Shown here: in pieces, positions 34,971 through 45,919 of the stretch
Layout of the letters: each line of letters starts with the position of its first letter
Numbering within the stretch: position 1 is the stretch's first letter
Origin: Bisporella sp. PMI_857
Lineage: Eukaryota > Ascomycota > Leotiomycetes > Helotiales > Helotiaceae
Assembly (NCBI GenBank): GCA_021307315.1
Contig: JAJSPD010000038.1
Coordinates: 124,001-188,000, forward strand
Reading direction: 5' to 3'
DNA length: 64,000 nt
Made by a program: the position numbers and the translations under genes
The notes under the pieces: generated by a model
What the model was told of the DNA's origin: nothing
Databases searched by the model: none
The model's input: only the letters and a program-made list of their open reading frames with translations

Positions 34971-35579
34971 TTTGGAAACGATGGGAATGATGGAACAGTT
35001 TGATAGCCTCAGGTCTTTGGTGAAGGACTTTGATAATTTTGTGAAAGGAGGATGAGAAAGCAGAGACAGAGCTTATAAACACATGCTTTGGAGATTAATA
35101 GAGAGGCCGCATTCGTGCAGAGGCGGGTTGTGCAAGTCTTTGTTTGCGGATCAGGCGTTGTTTGAAGTATAGGCTTACCCCTTTCCGGGCTCGGTTAACA
35201 AATGCTAAGAGCTTGACGTCAGTGACCCCTTTAGAAAAGCTCCTAAAGGAAGTATATTATTAATACAAATTTGCTCTACAGCTTAATCAAAATTTCTTAG
35301 AGGGGCAGATAATAGCAAAAATTACTTTCGGCTGACATCTAGCAGTGACCACGTGATTAAGTCATAGACATGCTGTACAATGGTTGTAGAAGAGACAATC
35401 AGAGCGTTCGCAACAGAAAATACGGCCAGAAGATACCACTTGGCAAACCCCAGAGAATTTATCCCAGTATTAACGGTTAAGGCTCAAAAAAAGTGGGTTG
35501 AAAGTCGGCGATGCATATGAAATCAGCAATTACATCATGGATATTACTAGGTTCTGGAGATGCTCATAAATGTTAATTT
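34971..35579. other. Intergenic left of hAT MITE
   Basis: Promoter region of the MARVEL-like gene (minus strand), with a CACGTG near 35351. No gene seen. Confidence 0.5.
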
Positions 35580-35587
35580 TCTGTACC

Positions 35588-36103
35588 CAGTGTGACAAAA
35601 AAGTAATCAACGAATCAATTACTAATCAAAGTAATCAGCTCTGATTTGATTTGATTTTGATTACCGCTAGCTTTGATTTGATTTGATTACTAAAATTAAA
35701 GTAATCAAAGTAATCAAGTCAGTAATCAAACTTTTTTATATTATAGTACGATACAAAAATTTAAAGCCAAAAAAAAAAAAAGCTCGAAAAAAAAAAAACT
35801 ATATATATAGTAAGCCTCTCGAAAAAGCTTAGCACACGCAGCGCGTGCTAGTTATGCCTGGCAAGCTTGTTACGTAGCTGCTGTAACAGTTGTAGAACTT
35901 TCAAAAGTTATGTCCGGCAAAATCTATCACCGCTTTCTTGATTCAGCTGACCGCTTTCCTAACTAGTCAGTAATCAAAGTAATCAAAGTAATCAATGATT
36001 ACTCTGATTTGATTTGATTTGATTTTGATTACCAGTAAATAGGGTTGATTTGATTTTGATTACTAGGCTCAGTAATCAAGTAATCAAATCATTTCTCACA
36101 CTG
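35588..36103. mobile_element. 516-bp non-autonomous hAT-type element (MITE)
   Basis: Ends are inverted: left CAGTGTGACAAA (35588) and right TTTCTCACACTG (to 36103), 11 of 12 matching. It is bracketed by a perfect 8-bp direct repeat, TCTGTACC, at 35580-35587 and 36104-36111, the target-site duplication length that defines hAT transposition. The subterminal ~130-150 bp on each side are packed with GTAATCA / TGATTAC units in both orientations, as expected of transposase-binding subterminal repeats. The middle holds A-runs and a GC-rich hairpin-like stretch (AGCACACGCAGCGCGTGCT, ~35830). No transposase frame, so it depended on a transposase supplied from elsewhere. Confidence 0.9.
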
Positions 36104-36111
36104 TCTGTACC

Positions 36112-37189
36112 CTCTCCAGATCCAGATATGAGCCTCGCCGGTGCTGAAGGATTACAATAGTAGTGATATTATCAATTCCAGTGCTGTAAGTGGCCATGTT
36201 GTAGATTTGCATAATATGGAGAGGTTCTGCGCCTTTCCGTATGTACTGTATACCAACCATCATTTTTGCCGACGGTATTTGACACCTAGTGCTAAAGTTG
36301 GCACTCGGATATATGCAACAAAGATGTCAAAGGGTATAATATCGAGCGCTGTTGGTTGGAGCATTAATGGAACAACGGCCATTGGTTGGCTCTTTTCGCT
36401 TGCCAAGACAAGTAGAATACCATTTGCGGAATCCCCACTTGGTGTCGCTTTATGAGGAAACATGCAAAACGCAGTTGACTCTTCACCCTCCAGGCTCTCC
36501 TCTTTCTCCTTCTCTCCCTCCCCTACTCATCATCCCGAATCTATGTTGAGGAAAAATTAGTTACCCCAGTGTCTAGCCACTTGCAAAACTATCGCTTAAG
36601 CTGAAAAGTTTGCAGATGAAAGAGAACCAATCGCTCTCCTGAACTGTGATGCTGTTCTTTTACTTTGCTTGCCTCAGTAGGCAGCGAAGTCTAGTGGCTT
36701 TACTAGTGTGTCGGAAATAAGATGGTTGTACTTAAAAGGATGGCTGCGATTATGACAAGTTCTATCCATTGCTTGACTTCTGTGTTGAGCCCTGACTGCA
36801 GCAACTCTGGACCGTCGTTCGGTGGCCAGTCATCTGTCTTCTCTCCCTTCTTCATCAGCCGCACTTAGATATCTCCTGTTCGTGGCTTGCTGCATACTGA
36901 AAGTCTTGCCCCTATTGGTTTCATCGTACTCTATCTTGCGTGTTTGTTGTGCTCAGCCCTACGGTGGCTTGCCAAGTTCTGGTGGTTGTTAGCAAATGGT
37001 TGATCAAGAGCATTGCTTGTCGACTAGGTCGAGGTTTTGTTTTACCCACATTACTGAGACCTCAGCAATTGTATTTTCTCATATGAGTATGAGGATCTTA
37101 TATATAATTCATTGTTCATGGTGTTTCTCGCTTGTAGCTGCTACGGGCGAACTCCATGTCGTAGGAAATCTCTCACGTGATGAATAACT
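36112..37189. other. Intergenic right of hAT MITE
   Basis: No supported gene; open frames here (e.g. 36141-36455) lack family signal. Includes a C/T-rich tract near 36480-36535. Confidence 0.5.
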
Positions 37190-39350
37190 ATGAGCGAGAA
37201 CTCTTCGTCAGTTTTTGTTGGTATATGGGTCAATCATAGTCTGTATTGTTCTTGAAGGGCGTGTAGTTTGGACCTCCACTGATATTTTATAGGCAAAGGA
37301 TCAGTTATCGGTTTGACACTGACCTTACCACCACATTATGGTAATATTCTGATATCAGTCCTCGCTCTCCTTATCGGCTGGGCGGGAAGCCATTTCTGGG
37401 GTGTAACGTCATTCGCGCTACACCAATTCCGTGGCACCACCACCAAACGTGATGCTCTATATCATCAGCAGCAAGTTGTTCTTCGTAGTAGGCTAAGCGA
37501 TACTGCTACCCTCTACCGACTATGGGAATTAGCCTGGGCCTGGAAATCGAATACGAGAGCGTCATTTCGTCGAACTTTTGTTCTCGCCTTGATCGTCTTT
37601 GTCAATATCTCAGCATTTCTGACAGCTGGAGCCTTTTCATCTCGAGTCACGAGTACAGATGGAGAAGTCCTTCTTCGAGGTTACTGCGGCCTATTTGACC
37701 ATCGGACCCCTAAACTCTTTATGGGCTGGTCTGATGAGGATTGGTCATACGTTGATGCATTGTTCTTTAGTTCCTATAATGGCTATCGAAGATGCGCAGC
37801 CTACACGAGGGCATGCTACTCTGGAGCTTTCAAAGACTCGGATGTTACTGTTTGCAATACATTCACAGTCCAAGCTATTATGTCTAAGGTTGATCGAGCT
37901 GCCGCTTGTCCGTATCAATCAGGATCCTGCCCCTTTGGAGCCATTGAAATCGATTCTGGGATGATCAACTCAGACAAGCACCTCGGCATAAATGCGCCAA
38001 GGAAAGATCAGGTTGACGTAAGGAAAATATTTACGTGCGCTCCAATCCGTGCAGAGGCAGATTATTCCACTGGCTGGACGAATGAGTCTAGACCAAGTCG
38101 AGAATATTTTGTACCAGATTCCTTGCCTGGTGATCTGTACAAATACTACAACATTGGCCCAAGCTTGCTATTTGGTAGTTATGGTTTCACTATTAGTAAT
38201 TATACATATGTTGCGAGCAATGCTAGTGTGATTTTGGCTGAGCAAGCTTACACAATCAAGTGTGTTATAATTGGTTTTCTCAGATATTCACTAACGCATG
38301 CACAGCCACTTTGCCTCGTTCCCACAGAGGCTCAATGAAAGTACTTTCAGTCCTCTTCCAGAATTTCAACGTCAGGATGCCGATGTTACTTTACTTTTCT
38401 TAGGTAAATCGATATCATACACTGGCCCTGTGCTAGACCCTTGGTTTGCCGCCCAAACCCCAGGTGCGAAGCTATTAGGCGCCAATGTGGCTTGGAACCC
38501 GAACGAGACAAACTCTGCAATTGTTTGCACAGAGCAATATCAATTTTGCAACACAACCCATTGTAGTACGCCATCAGGACTATATAAGTTTACCGATCAG
38601 GCTCCCCCTCCTGATGTAGAGTTTAATACCAATCAACTTGCGAGCTACAGGCTGCTTTGGACTTTCTTATATTATATGCGTCTTGACTTCACTTTACGAA
38701 TCTTGAGGCATGAAATCCTACTCGCAAACCAGCATGTATACGGTGGTTTCCGTATGTCGAGCGCGCTTCCCGAGACCCAGTGGCAGACAGAGATTGAAAA
38801 TATGTTCAATGTAAGCATGGCTGGACTGCAGCTGAATGCTTTAGGCTATGCCGCACATGAAAACCCCGAGGCCCGACCAGGGATTCATTTGCATGAGTTT
38901 GTAGTCCAACCGTCAACAAAAGAAGAAAAGTACATTTGCAAAAACCAGAAAATACGAAGCTCTAATTACATCTCTTTTAACGTTCTTGGGCTGGCTATAG
39001 CGAGCAGTATCAGTCTTATCATCATACTGCTGAACCTGTCACTACCGACTTTTGTCGCGTGGTTGCAGATGAAGTGGCACCGAGGGAATGTGGCGAGGAT
39101 GAGCTGGATTGAGGATGATATTTTACAGATGCAGCGAATTGCACTTCAGGGCAAGGGTGTTGGGCCATGGCAGGGCAAGATGGATGCAGTACCTGTGACT
39201 ATTGAATACGGCATGGAGATCCCAAGGATTGAGGATGAAGATCCTGAGTTCTGGCATTCGAATGAGATGTTCCAGCCGCTGACCAGCTTAAGTGGCGATG
39301 GATGGAATAGTAGTCCCTCCCTCCCCCAAGGTATGCGAAGTTTCTTTTAG
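37190..39350 (+). CDS. Receptor-shaped membrane glycoprotein, fungus-specific
   Basis: Three exons (37190-37238, 37293-38259, 38306-39350), 686 residues. The small first exon supplies the ATG and GIWVNHS, which joins to KGSVIGLTLTLPPHYGN, the N-terminal pattern I recall in an uncharacterised fungal membrane family. Two hydrophobic helices follow (ILISVLALLIGWAGSHFW, FVLALIVFVNISAFLTAGAF), then a ~450-residue Cys-rich domain with many N-glycosylation sequons (NESR, NYTY, NASV, NETN, NTTH), then a third helix (NVLGLAIASSISLIIILLNL) and a ~90-residue charged tail. That is a surface-exposed domain anchored on both sides. No known function; an earlier in-frame ATG is absent, so the exon-1 choice rests on family pattern and clean splicing. 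A possible extra 3' intron at gtatgc (39331) could change the last few residues. Confidence 0.72.
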
Positions 39351-39701
39351 AAATTCAATAGAACGGCTTTGCTGCCGATGTCAGTACTTTTCTACAATGT
39401 CGGCCATCTGGTGGCTGTGTGCCAAGCCATGCCAACCGCCCTCTACATTTCGTGATCATCAAGCAAAAGGTTTTTCATCTCGTCATGCCTCTGTCAAATT
39501 CTGCAGCTATCCACTGCTGAAACGCTCTAATTTCGCATTCGAGCAAGATCTGTTTCGACAGTCTCATACAGAGTGGAAGCCACGCCATTGCGTGATCACT
39601 ACCGAATGAGTCAGCCCGGCGAACACAGCTTCTAGTCTTCCAACATCCATACTCCCCTCTCTCATACCCAGTTTTATATCGATTAGCTCATTGTCAAGAC
39701 T
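39351..39701. other. Intergenic
   Basis: Short spacer with a pyrimidine-rich promoter-like tract before the methyltransferase; no gene. Confidence 0.5.
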
Positions 39702-39743
39702 ATGCCCATCTTTCCTCTATCTCTCCTTCCCCCATCACCAGCC

Positions 39744-40544
39744 ATGTCCCAAAACATCTACGACAACCCATCCTTCTTCACAGCCTATTCCTCTCTCCCT
39801 CGTTCCCTAGAAGGCCTCTCCCTATCCGCAGCCCCCGAATGGCCAACTCTCCGCTCCCTCTTGCCATCTCTCTCCGGCAAGAATTTTCTCGACCTCGGAT
39901 GTGGGATGGGCTGGTATGCGCGCTTCGCTCTCTCCGAAGGCGCGTCTCAAGTCCTCGGGATCGATGTTAGCGAGAAGATGATTGCAAAGGCGCTGGAGTT
40001 GACTTCTTCTGAGCGGAAAGAAGGGGAGGAAATAATCGAGTGGAAGGTCGCAGATTTAGAGACTGTGCAGCTGGGGCTTGATAGGAGAGGAGGAGAGGGC
40101 TGGGATGTTGTGTTCAGCAGCCTGGCGCTGCATTATATCGTCAACCTCTCCTCACTCTTCACCCGCATATTTTCGTCTCTCAATCCCGGCGGTACTCTCG
40201 TTTTCTCAGTCGAACATCCGATTTATACCGCTCCTTCAAAGCCGACATTCATCACTGTTCCTTCAGAAGTGGGGGAAGAGAGGAAAGTCTGGCCCCTGAA
40301 CAGTTATCTGGCTGAAGGGGAGCGCACTGTAGACTGGCTTGGCGAGAAAGGTGTGAGGAAGCAGCACCGAACAATTGGTACGTATGTTAGTCTGCTGCTT
40401 GACGCGGGATTCGAGATCAAGGGAGTTGTGGAGTGGGGACCGAGCTTGGAGATGTTGGAGAGAGGGGAATGCGATTGGGTTATGGCAAGAGAGCGACCTA
40501 TTTTCTTGCTGATTAAGGTTTTGAAGCCCCTTGTGAATAAATAA
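39744..40544 (+). CDS. SAM-dependent class I methyltransferase
   Basis: Single exon. From the ATG at 39744 (MSQNIYDNPSFF) it has 266 residues; an in-frame ATG at 39702 would add 14 (Pro/Leu-rich) residues, which looks like leader rather than protein since the family opens at MSQNIYDN. Motif I is LDLGCGMGWYARFA, the S-adenosylmethionine-binding Gly loop, followed by the acidic VLGIDVSEKM. The DVVFSSLALHYI and LNPGGTLVFSVEHP motifs (post-I and post-III) complete a UbiE/Methyltransf_11-type fold. No signal peptide, so probably cytosolic. Substrate is unknown; relatives methylate small molecules. Confidence 0.88.
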   Translation: MSQNIYDNPSFFTAYSSLPRSLEGLSLSAAPEWPTLRSLLPSLSGKNFLDLGCGMGWYARFALSEGASQVLGIDVSEKMIAKALELTSSERKEGEEIIEWKVADLETVQLGLDRRGGEGWDVVFSSLALHYIVNLSSLFTRIFSSLNPGGTLVFSVEHPIYTAPSKPTFITVPSEVGEERKVWPLNSYLAEGERTVDWLGEKGVRKQHRTIGTYVSLLLDAGFEIKGVVEWGPSLEMLERGECDWVMARERPIFLLIKVLKPLVNK

Positions 40545-40636
40545 AGGGGAGTGGAAAGGTAAAGAACCAGAGATAGTGTAACCTCACTGTAATATGGGGA
40601 ACTAATGCTATGCGGAGCTTCCGGTCCGCTTTGCTC

Positions 40637-41000
40637 TTACGATATCACAATATAGAATAATGAGTAACCTTTGAGGTGATATCTTTTACCTAATTCATCC
40701 GACCCTGTCGGTCCACTGATGCTTATATAGTTACTCATAGATAACTTCCACTTCCCATGGCTTCCTATGTCAGATAGCGACACCAGTTGAGGAGCTGCAA
40801 GATAAAATGGATGATCCAGAGGCAGCATATGTAATATTCCAGCCGGGACCTCATCCGGTTGATCATATAGTCAGCTATGTATATCTAGAAGGATTTATTA
40901 ACTGATCAAGGGTGCTTACCGAACACCGAGGAGCACGGATGCCAAATTGACTGTCTTGCCGTTTCAGATGTCTAAGGATGTCCATGGCACCTACAGAACA
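40637..41000 (-). pseudogene. Possible gene fragment, unrecognised
   Basis: On the minus strand an ATG-started piece (MDILRHLKRQDSQFG, near 41000-40920) ends at a gtaagc donor, and an acceptor-like tgcag near 40802 leads into PQLVSLSDIGSHGKW and ISGPTGSDELGKRYH, which ends at 40637. The pieces look protein-like but too short for a whole gene and match nothing I can name. Could be a short spliced gene or a relic. Confidence 0.25.
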
Positions 41001-41360
41001 ATATTAGTGTTGAAATAAGAAATAGTTTGTAATAGAACGAGCTCATCTTGATAGTCCTCAACGTGGGGTGCGGGATGCGCATAGTCAGAAGTCTGAACGT
41101 ACATGAGATGTAGGTTTAGTCGGACCCATATGATTACTGTTTTTTGTAATTATTATTTCTTTTATTCCCTGTATCTTCCTTTACTATCTCTTTTGTAATT
41201 ACTACCTCATCCCAACGCTGCTTAAAGCAAGAGATTCCACTCCTAATATATATTGTCGGAATACCTACCACGTAGCAAAAGGCGTAGTAGCTATTGACTA
41301 CACTCTTGCTGGTGTGGTTCTGGCATTCGTTGATTCATTCTACAGCTCTAGTTCTACGGA

Positions 41361-41434
41361 GTTGGGTGAAATCGAGGTCCCACTATTTCAGGTGCTGGCC
41401 ACATGATCATAACTACGTACAAATAGCTACCAAC
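41361..41434 (+). repeat. LTR-like dispersed repeat, copy B
   Basis: Same orientation as 14375-14448, ~75 bp, differing mostly by A/G and C/T changes and one length change; shared cores ATCGAGGTCCCAC and CACATGATCATAA. Confidence 0.55.
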
Positions 41435-42104
41435 ATATATCAATAAGTATATTTTTATAACTTTTACTTTTAAACTAGAAAATAGTAATGATGAAACATA
41501 TTAATTATTTAATATTTTTTTGGGAATATTTTGTATTTGATCAACATTAGACATTAGCTGCATAAACAGAGCAATATAACTGACTTTAGCCACCACACTA
41601 ACGAGCTAAAATGGCATAGAGAGTTAATTGTCGATCACTTCGCTATTCTAATATATATAAGCGACGTCTGGAGCCCGGCAGCTTTCAATCCGTTTACATC
41701 TTATTTAGACGTTTACGGGAATTTGAGAAAGATTTGGCAAGCCAGCCGCGACTCTGCAGATCAAATTTTGGGTACTGTCTACTTGTAAGTCCCTCTTTAA
41801 TGCTCCCTTGCGCGAAGAGTGGCAGGAACAAATTTCAGTCCCCTGGGAAGCGATTTAAAAAAAATTGGAAAGAGAAAGGTAGTTTATGCAGGACTGTGCC
41901 ATATACATGTCCATCAGTAGCCTGAAATTAACATCATGTTCCCATACGCTATTTAATTTCAGGCCCTGAAGCGGGCTTCAAACAATTACTCAGAAGGAGA
42001 CTGACACGAGACTATCAACTTTTACGAAGCCTTTCAATCACCATTCCTGTGGATTTCCCTCCACCCTCCAGTATCACACGTTCCCAGGGATAGCCTTTGA
42101 CTAA

Positions 42105-42515
42105 TCAATTATTCAGGCAGCACTGGTAGTTGGTCCCTCCAGGACAGTGTCCTAGAGGTAGCAATACGTCAACCCCGTGTTCATAATCAACAAGATGGTA
42201 GGTAGCTAAGCAACGAAACAACTTACCAGGATGAAACGCCCCGGGGCAGGAATTCGCAGTCCATGTACACCAGGACGGAACTCCACAAGGGTTCGTACTT
42301 AATGAATCCGCCAACCCAATCACGCAGCACCTTACATCAGAAGGGTCGGATGGGCAACCACCGGAAATGTATTTGCCACCGTAGGAAGTGCAAGTACCTG
42401 TGTGGATACAGATGCCATGTGTTAAATAGCTGCCCGTCGCAGTGCCACTGCAGTGGCCATTCAGTGCGGCGAAGGCGGAAAATGGAAAGAGAGCAAGAAG
42501 ATACATAGAACACAT
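42105..42515 (-). CDS. Small secreted cysteine-rich protein, 12 Cys
   Basis: Two exons (42515-42227, 42151-42105) joined at phase 1 over a 75-nt intron give 111 residues. Residues 1-17 (MYLLALFPFSAFA core) are a signal peptide. The mature part has 12 cysteines in a regular layout: HCSG, GICIHTGTC, GGCPSDPSDVRCC, NPCG, SWC, NSCPG, GHCPGGTNYQCC. The exon junction rebuilds FHPGHCPGG. The CPxDPxDVxCC and CPGGxxxxCC signatures recur in fungal secreted proteins and as an N-terminal module of some fungal cell-wall hydrolases. Even cysteine count and small size fit a stable extracellular protein, such as an effector or wall-binding protein; which is unproved. ATG at 42515 or 42506 (MYLL) is possible. 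Spliced tail otherwise would read into a Cys-poor frame. Confidence 0.78.
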   Translation of the reverse strand: MCSMYLLALFPFSAFAALNGHCSGTATGSYLTHGICIHTGTCTSYGGKYISGGCPSDPSDVRCCVIGLADSLSTNPCGVPSWCTWTANSCPGAFHPGKLFRCLATYHLVDYEHGVDVLLPLGHCPGGTNYQCCLNN

Positions 42516-44080
42516 CGTGGCGTATTCAGGGAGATGGCTAGTGTCAAGAACCAAAAGCGGATGTGTTTAAGAAGAGTATTAAACACGAAACCAAAGAACT
42601 TTCCGGCCACTTATATAGTTTTTCAGACAATGTAAGTGCATTGGCATTCTACATACCAGGAAAGTCCCCCATTGACCGCTTTCCCAGGATCCATGCTATC
42701 CCTCACATACGACAGCAAATAGGCATGCTCAGAACAGGTCGTGGTTTGAAGAGACTGCCATTCAGAGTGTAAGAAAGGGAAGAGGATACTCCGTCTTATG
42801 CAGAGGATATGTTTTGACGATAATCAGTTCATGGAAACAAGGTCATGGGATTGTGCCACTCAGCTGTGCTTTCAATGTGCATCGGAGTTACTGTACAGTA
42901 ACCATGTATTCATGAGGTGTATGAAGATCTTCTGGGGCTCAGATTACACGTTGCACGAGAAGCCACCGGATCGTCTGATTCATTGTTTTCGTTGCCAGAA
43001 GTCGACTTGACTAATAGCACTTTAGGATAAGTAACTCCTGGGATCCATAACAGCATACACACCGCCACCAAGTATAATTTGTATTTTCCTCAAATCAGAG
43101 CAATTGAATTATAGTAATTATCTTGTACGACTTGGTTTCGGCGGTTGTACAGCATGGCTGAAACGTCATGATATGAGAGAGAGAGCAAATTTTTACGTAA
43201 AGGGTAGGACAACCAGAGAAGCTGATCACTCCGCATCGTGCGGGGAAATTTTTTTGGTTGCAATGTGGTTGAATTATTCCCTAAGTGGACCAATTGAATA
43301 AATTTAGTATCAATAGATTAGGTTTATTAAACTGTGCAATTAAAGGTAGACTTATTTAATTAGTGTTGTGTTACGCACGTAGATTTAATAAAGTGTAGAA
43401 TAGAGCGTGTTAGAGCTTGTAAAGCTGTAAATCAATACAAGTAAAGCGGTTGTATTAGTTCTAAATAGAAAAAGATATCGCCATGTAATATAAAGCTTCC
43501 TACATGTGATGACTAAACTTGTAAAGCTTTTTAGCGGTGAGCTCAAGCGCGCTCCCACTTGGTGATTGTGGAGCGCTGCCTTATGTAATAATTAAAGAGC
43601 CAGAAAATTTTATAACTATAAGAGAATATAAAGGAGTAAAAAAGATAATTTTGTTGACTTATTTATATAGAACGATTCTTTTTAGATTTCTAATACATAA
43701 ATAACTTACTAATGTCACACGGACACTTTTGTAGAACCAATGCAATACAGCACTCTATTGGCTAAGAGATCAAACAAGGAGGAAAAGTGATTTACATGTA
43801 CAACAGGTATGTACGTGACAATATCCAGCAAAATGTTGCTAATCCTCAGGCAGCAGTCCATTTTTCACGTGCAATACCCCAGAACAGGGGAAAATAAGCT
43901 TTTGCAGATCTAAGGCACAGCTAACCATAATAGTGCTAGTGCACATAGGATATAGGCTACATACAAGAGTACTAGCTTACAGCCTGATTGACAAGTAAAG
44001 TTTATTTTCATCATCTCGACTTCGTCGAACCACCGTTAGACAGGTACCTGAAGAAAACTATCGTCGAGTACCTTTCGAAT
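42516..44080. other. AT-rich spacer
   Basis: Between the secreted protein (-) and HET gene 2 (+). Contains long AT-rich DNA (43.3-43.7 kb) and one CACGTG near 43868. The frame extending upstream of HET gene 2 to 43988 begins at TTG. No other gene. Confidence 0.5.
42611..42617 (-). promoter_or_regulatory. TATA-box candidate for the Cys-rich secreted gene
   Basis: TATATAA on the minus strand, ~100 nt before the ATG at 42515. Confidence 0.45.
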
Positions 44081-45919
44081 ATGACTAGTCTGCCATATTA
44101 TCCCTACAAACCTCTGTCCCCGCAATGCATCCGGGTCTTGGAACTTCACCCTGGTGCATCCGATGCACCTCTTGTTTGCGATATAGTGGTTCAGCACATC
44201 GATGGCAAGCCCTATGAGGCACTCTCATATGTATGGGGTGATCCCACACCCGCCGTATTCGTTAAGTGCATTGATGAGGCAAATGAAGGAGCGCTCGGAG
44301 TTGGGGCAAGCCTTGCTAAAGCGCTCAATACGTTCCGGCTCACTGGCCAGATGCGCCGAATCTGGGTCGACGCCATTTGCATCAACCAGAAGGATGTTGC
44401 CGAGCGCCAATCCCAGGTGCGCATGATGGGCGCCGTCTACAGCAAAGCGGAGCACGTGCTGTGCTGGTTGGGTCCTTTCAATGATCAGGAAGGTGGGGAG
44501 TCTAAAGCACGTCTCGCTATCGGCTTCCTGCGGAGATTCAACGACAAACCACACGAGCACCTGCGGGCGGCTCATCAACATTTGCACTTTGGAGATGATA
44601 CGGAAGACACAGATGGAGCGTTGCTCGACTCTTGGCTTGCGATTAAGGACCTGTTTGATGTTGAATACTTCCATCGCGCATGGATCATTCAGGAAGTGGG
44701 CTTAGCGCGCCATGCCCGACTCTTCTGGGGCACCAAAGACGTGTGGGTGGACTGGACTGAGGTGGCCACCTTTTGCAGCTTTATGGATGCCTATGGTGCC
44801 TCAATCATCAACCATTTGCAGTTGAAGTCATGGGTTGCAAACCATATCAACCTTGTGTGGGCCACGGATTCTTCCGGGAAGCCAATACACAGCTTTGTCG
44901 AGGTTCTCCATTGGGCACGGGTACACCGGTCGACTGACCCACGCGATTATATCTATGCTCTACTCTCCCATCCTAGTGCTACAGTGAATGGGAGTCTGCT
45001 CGTTCAACCAAACTATACTATCACGCCCGCCCAGGTATACACTGGACTTGCAATGAATGTGATAGAGCGTACGAATAACCTGCAGATCTTGGCATTTGTA
45101 GATCACCATGAGGAGCCTAGCGTTCTAACTCTGCCAACCTGGGTACCGGACTGGCATGCGTTGAATTTGGTTGCTCCTCTCCGCTATCCGACACAGGCTG
45201 CAGTAGAGACGGACAATTCCATCTCGGTTGTTGAATCAGAGAAAGGAGCAATATTGAAATGCCGTGGTATTCTCATTGATACGTTGCGCGCGATGTCAGA
45301 CATAATAGAGCCTAGTGAACTCACTGTTACGACCCTGGAGAAGGAAATGCAGAAGAAGAATCCCTTTCTAATCGACCACATCTGGAACAAAACTGTAGTG
45401 GAACCTGGAATACCGCTTGCATCTCCGGGACAGCTTTTTACCTCGCTCAGCCTTGTTCTCACTGGTGGCTTTCTAAACGACTCCAATTCGACCTTGGGAG
45501 AAAAACAAGAACAACAGCAGTCGGACTGTGCGGCCTTGATTCTTGAATATGAACGAATAAGGCTAGATGACCATTTGGACGGATTTTTCGCTAGTCTATC
45601 GCCTGAAGACAAAGCCCTCGTTCAGACGATGGCTACCAAAGGTTCTGCTCATCAATTCGTTCAGGACATGACATGGACCTCTATGTGCCGAAAGGTTTTT
45701 CGAACAGCCAAAGGGTATATTGGTTTAGGCCCTCGAATCATGAAAGGGGGCGACCTCTGCGTTGTTTTCTTAGGCGCAGCATATCCCATGGTCGTGCGGA
45801 GATGCGACGGTAATTTCCGGTTGGTTGGCCCGGCATTGCTGTATGGCTTTATGAATGGTGAGGCTGAAAAGTTATGTCGGAATGGAACACTTCTTGAGCA
45901 GGGATTCGAGATCATCTAG
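44081..45919 (+). CDS. HET-domain protein 2 (heterokaryon incompatibility family)
   Basis: Intronless, 612 residues from the ATG at 44081. The first family residues (YKPLSPQCIRVLELHPG) follow directly, so earlier non-ATG codons in the open frame are not used. HET domain motifs in order: YEALSYVWGDP, LNTFRLTGQMRRIWVDAICINQKDVAERQSQV, MGAVYSKAEHVLCWLGP, and RAWIIQEVGLARHARLFWG. This is the 'ALSYVWGD / WVDAICINQ' subclass, distinct from HET 1's 'ALSHCWGG / WIDSFCIIQD' subclass. The C-terminal half carries DPRDYIYALLSHPSA, LPTWVPDWH and a tail ending FRLVGPALLYGFMNGEA, the usual 'vGpayvhGimdGEa' signature. Frame is complete. Neighbours are non-coding on both sides. Confidence 0.93.
   Translation: MTSLPYYPYKPLSPQCIRVLELHPGASDAPLVCDIVVQHIDGKPYEALSYVWGDPTPAVFVKCIDEANEGALGVGASLAKALNTFRLTGQMRRIWVDAICINQKDVAERQSQVRMMGAVYSKAEHVLCWLGPFNDQEGGESKARLAIGFLRRFNDKPHEHLRAAHQHLHFGDDTEDTDGALLDSWLAIKDLFDVEYFHRAWIIQEVGLARHARLFWGTKDVWVDWTEVATFCSFMDAYGASIINHLQLKSWVANHINLVWATDSSGKPIHSFVEVLHWARVHRSTDPRDYIYALLSHPSATVNGSLLVQPNYTITPAQVYTGLAMNVIERTNNLQILAFVDHHEEPSVLTLPTWVPDWHALNLVAPLRYPTQAAVETDNSISVVESEKGAILKCRGILIDTLRAMSDIIEPSELTVTTLEKEMQKKNPFLIDHIWNKTVVEPGIPLASPGQLFTSLSLVLTGGFLNDSNSTLGEKQEQQQSDCAALILEYERIRLDDHLDGFFASLSPEDKALVQTMATKGSAHQFVQDMTWTSMCRKVFRTAKGYIGLGPRIMKGGDLCVVFLGAAYPMVVRRCDGNFRLVGPALLYGFMNGEAEKLCRNGTLLEQGFEII

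Larger units (their letters stand above)
40545..42104. other. Gene-poor spacer with repeat copy B
   Basis: Holds a possible minus-strand gene fragment (40637-41000) and the LTR-like repeat copy at 41361-41434, both listed separately. The rest is AT-rich with no supported gene. Confidence 0.5.
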
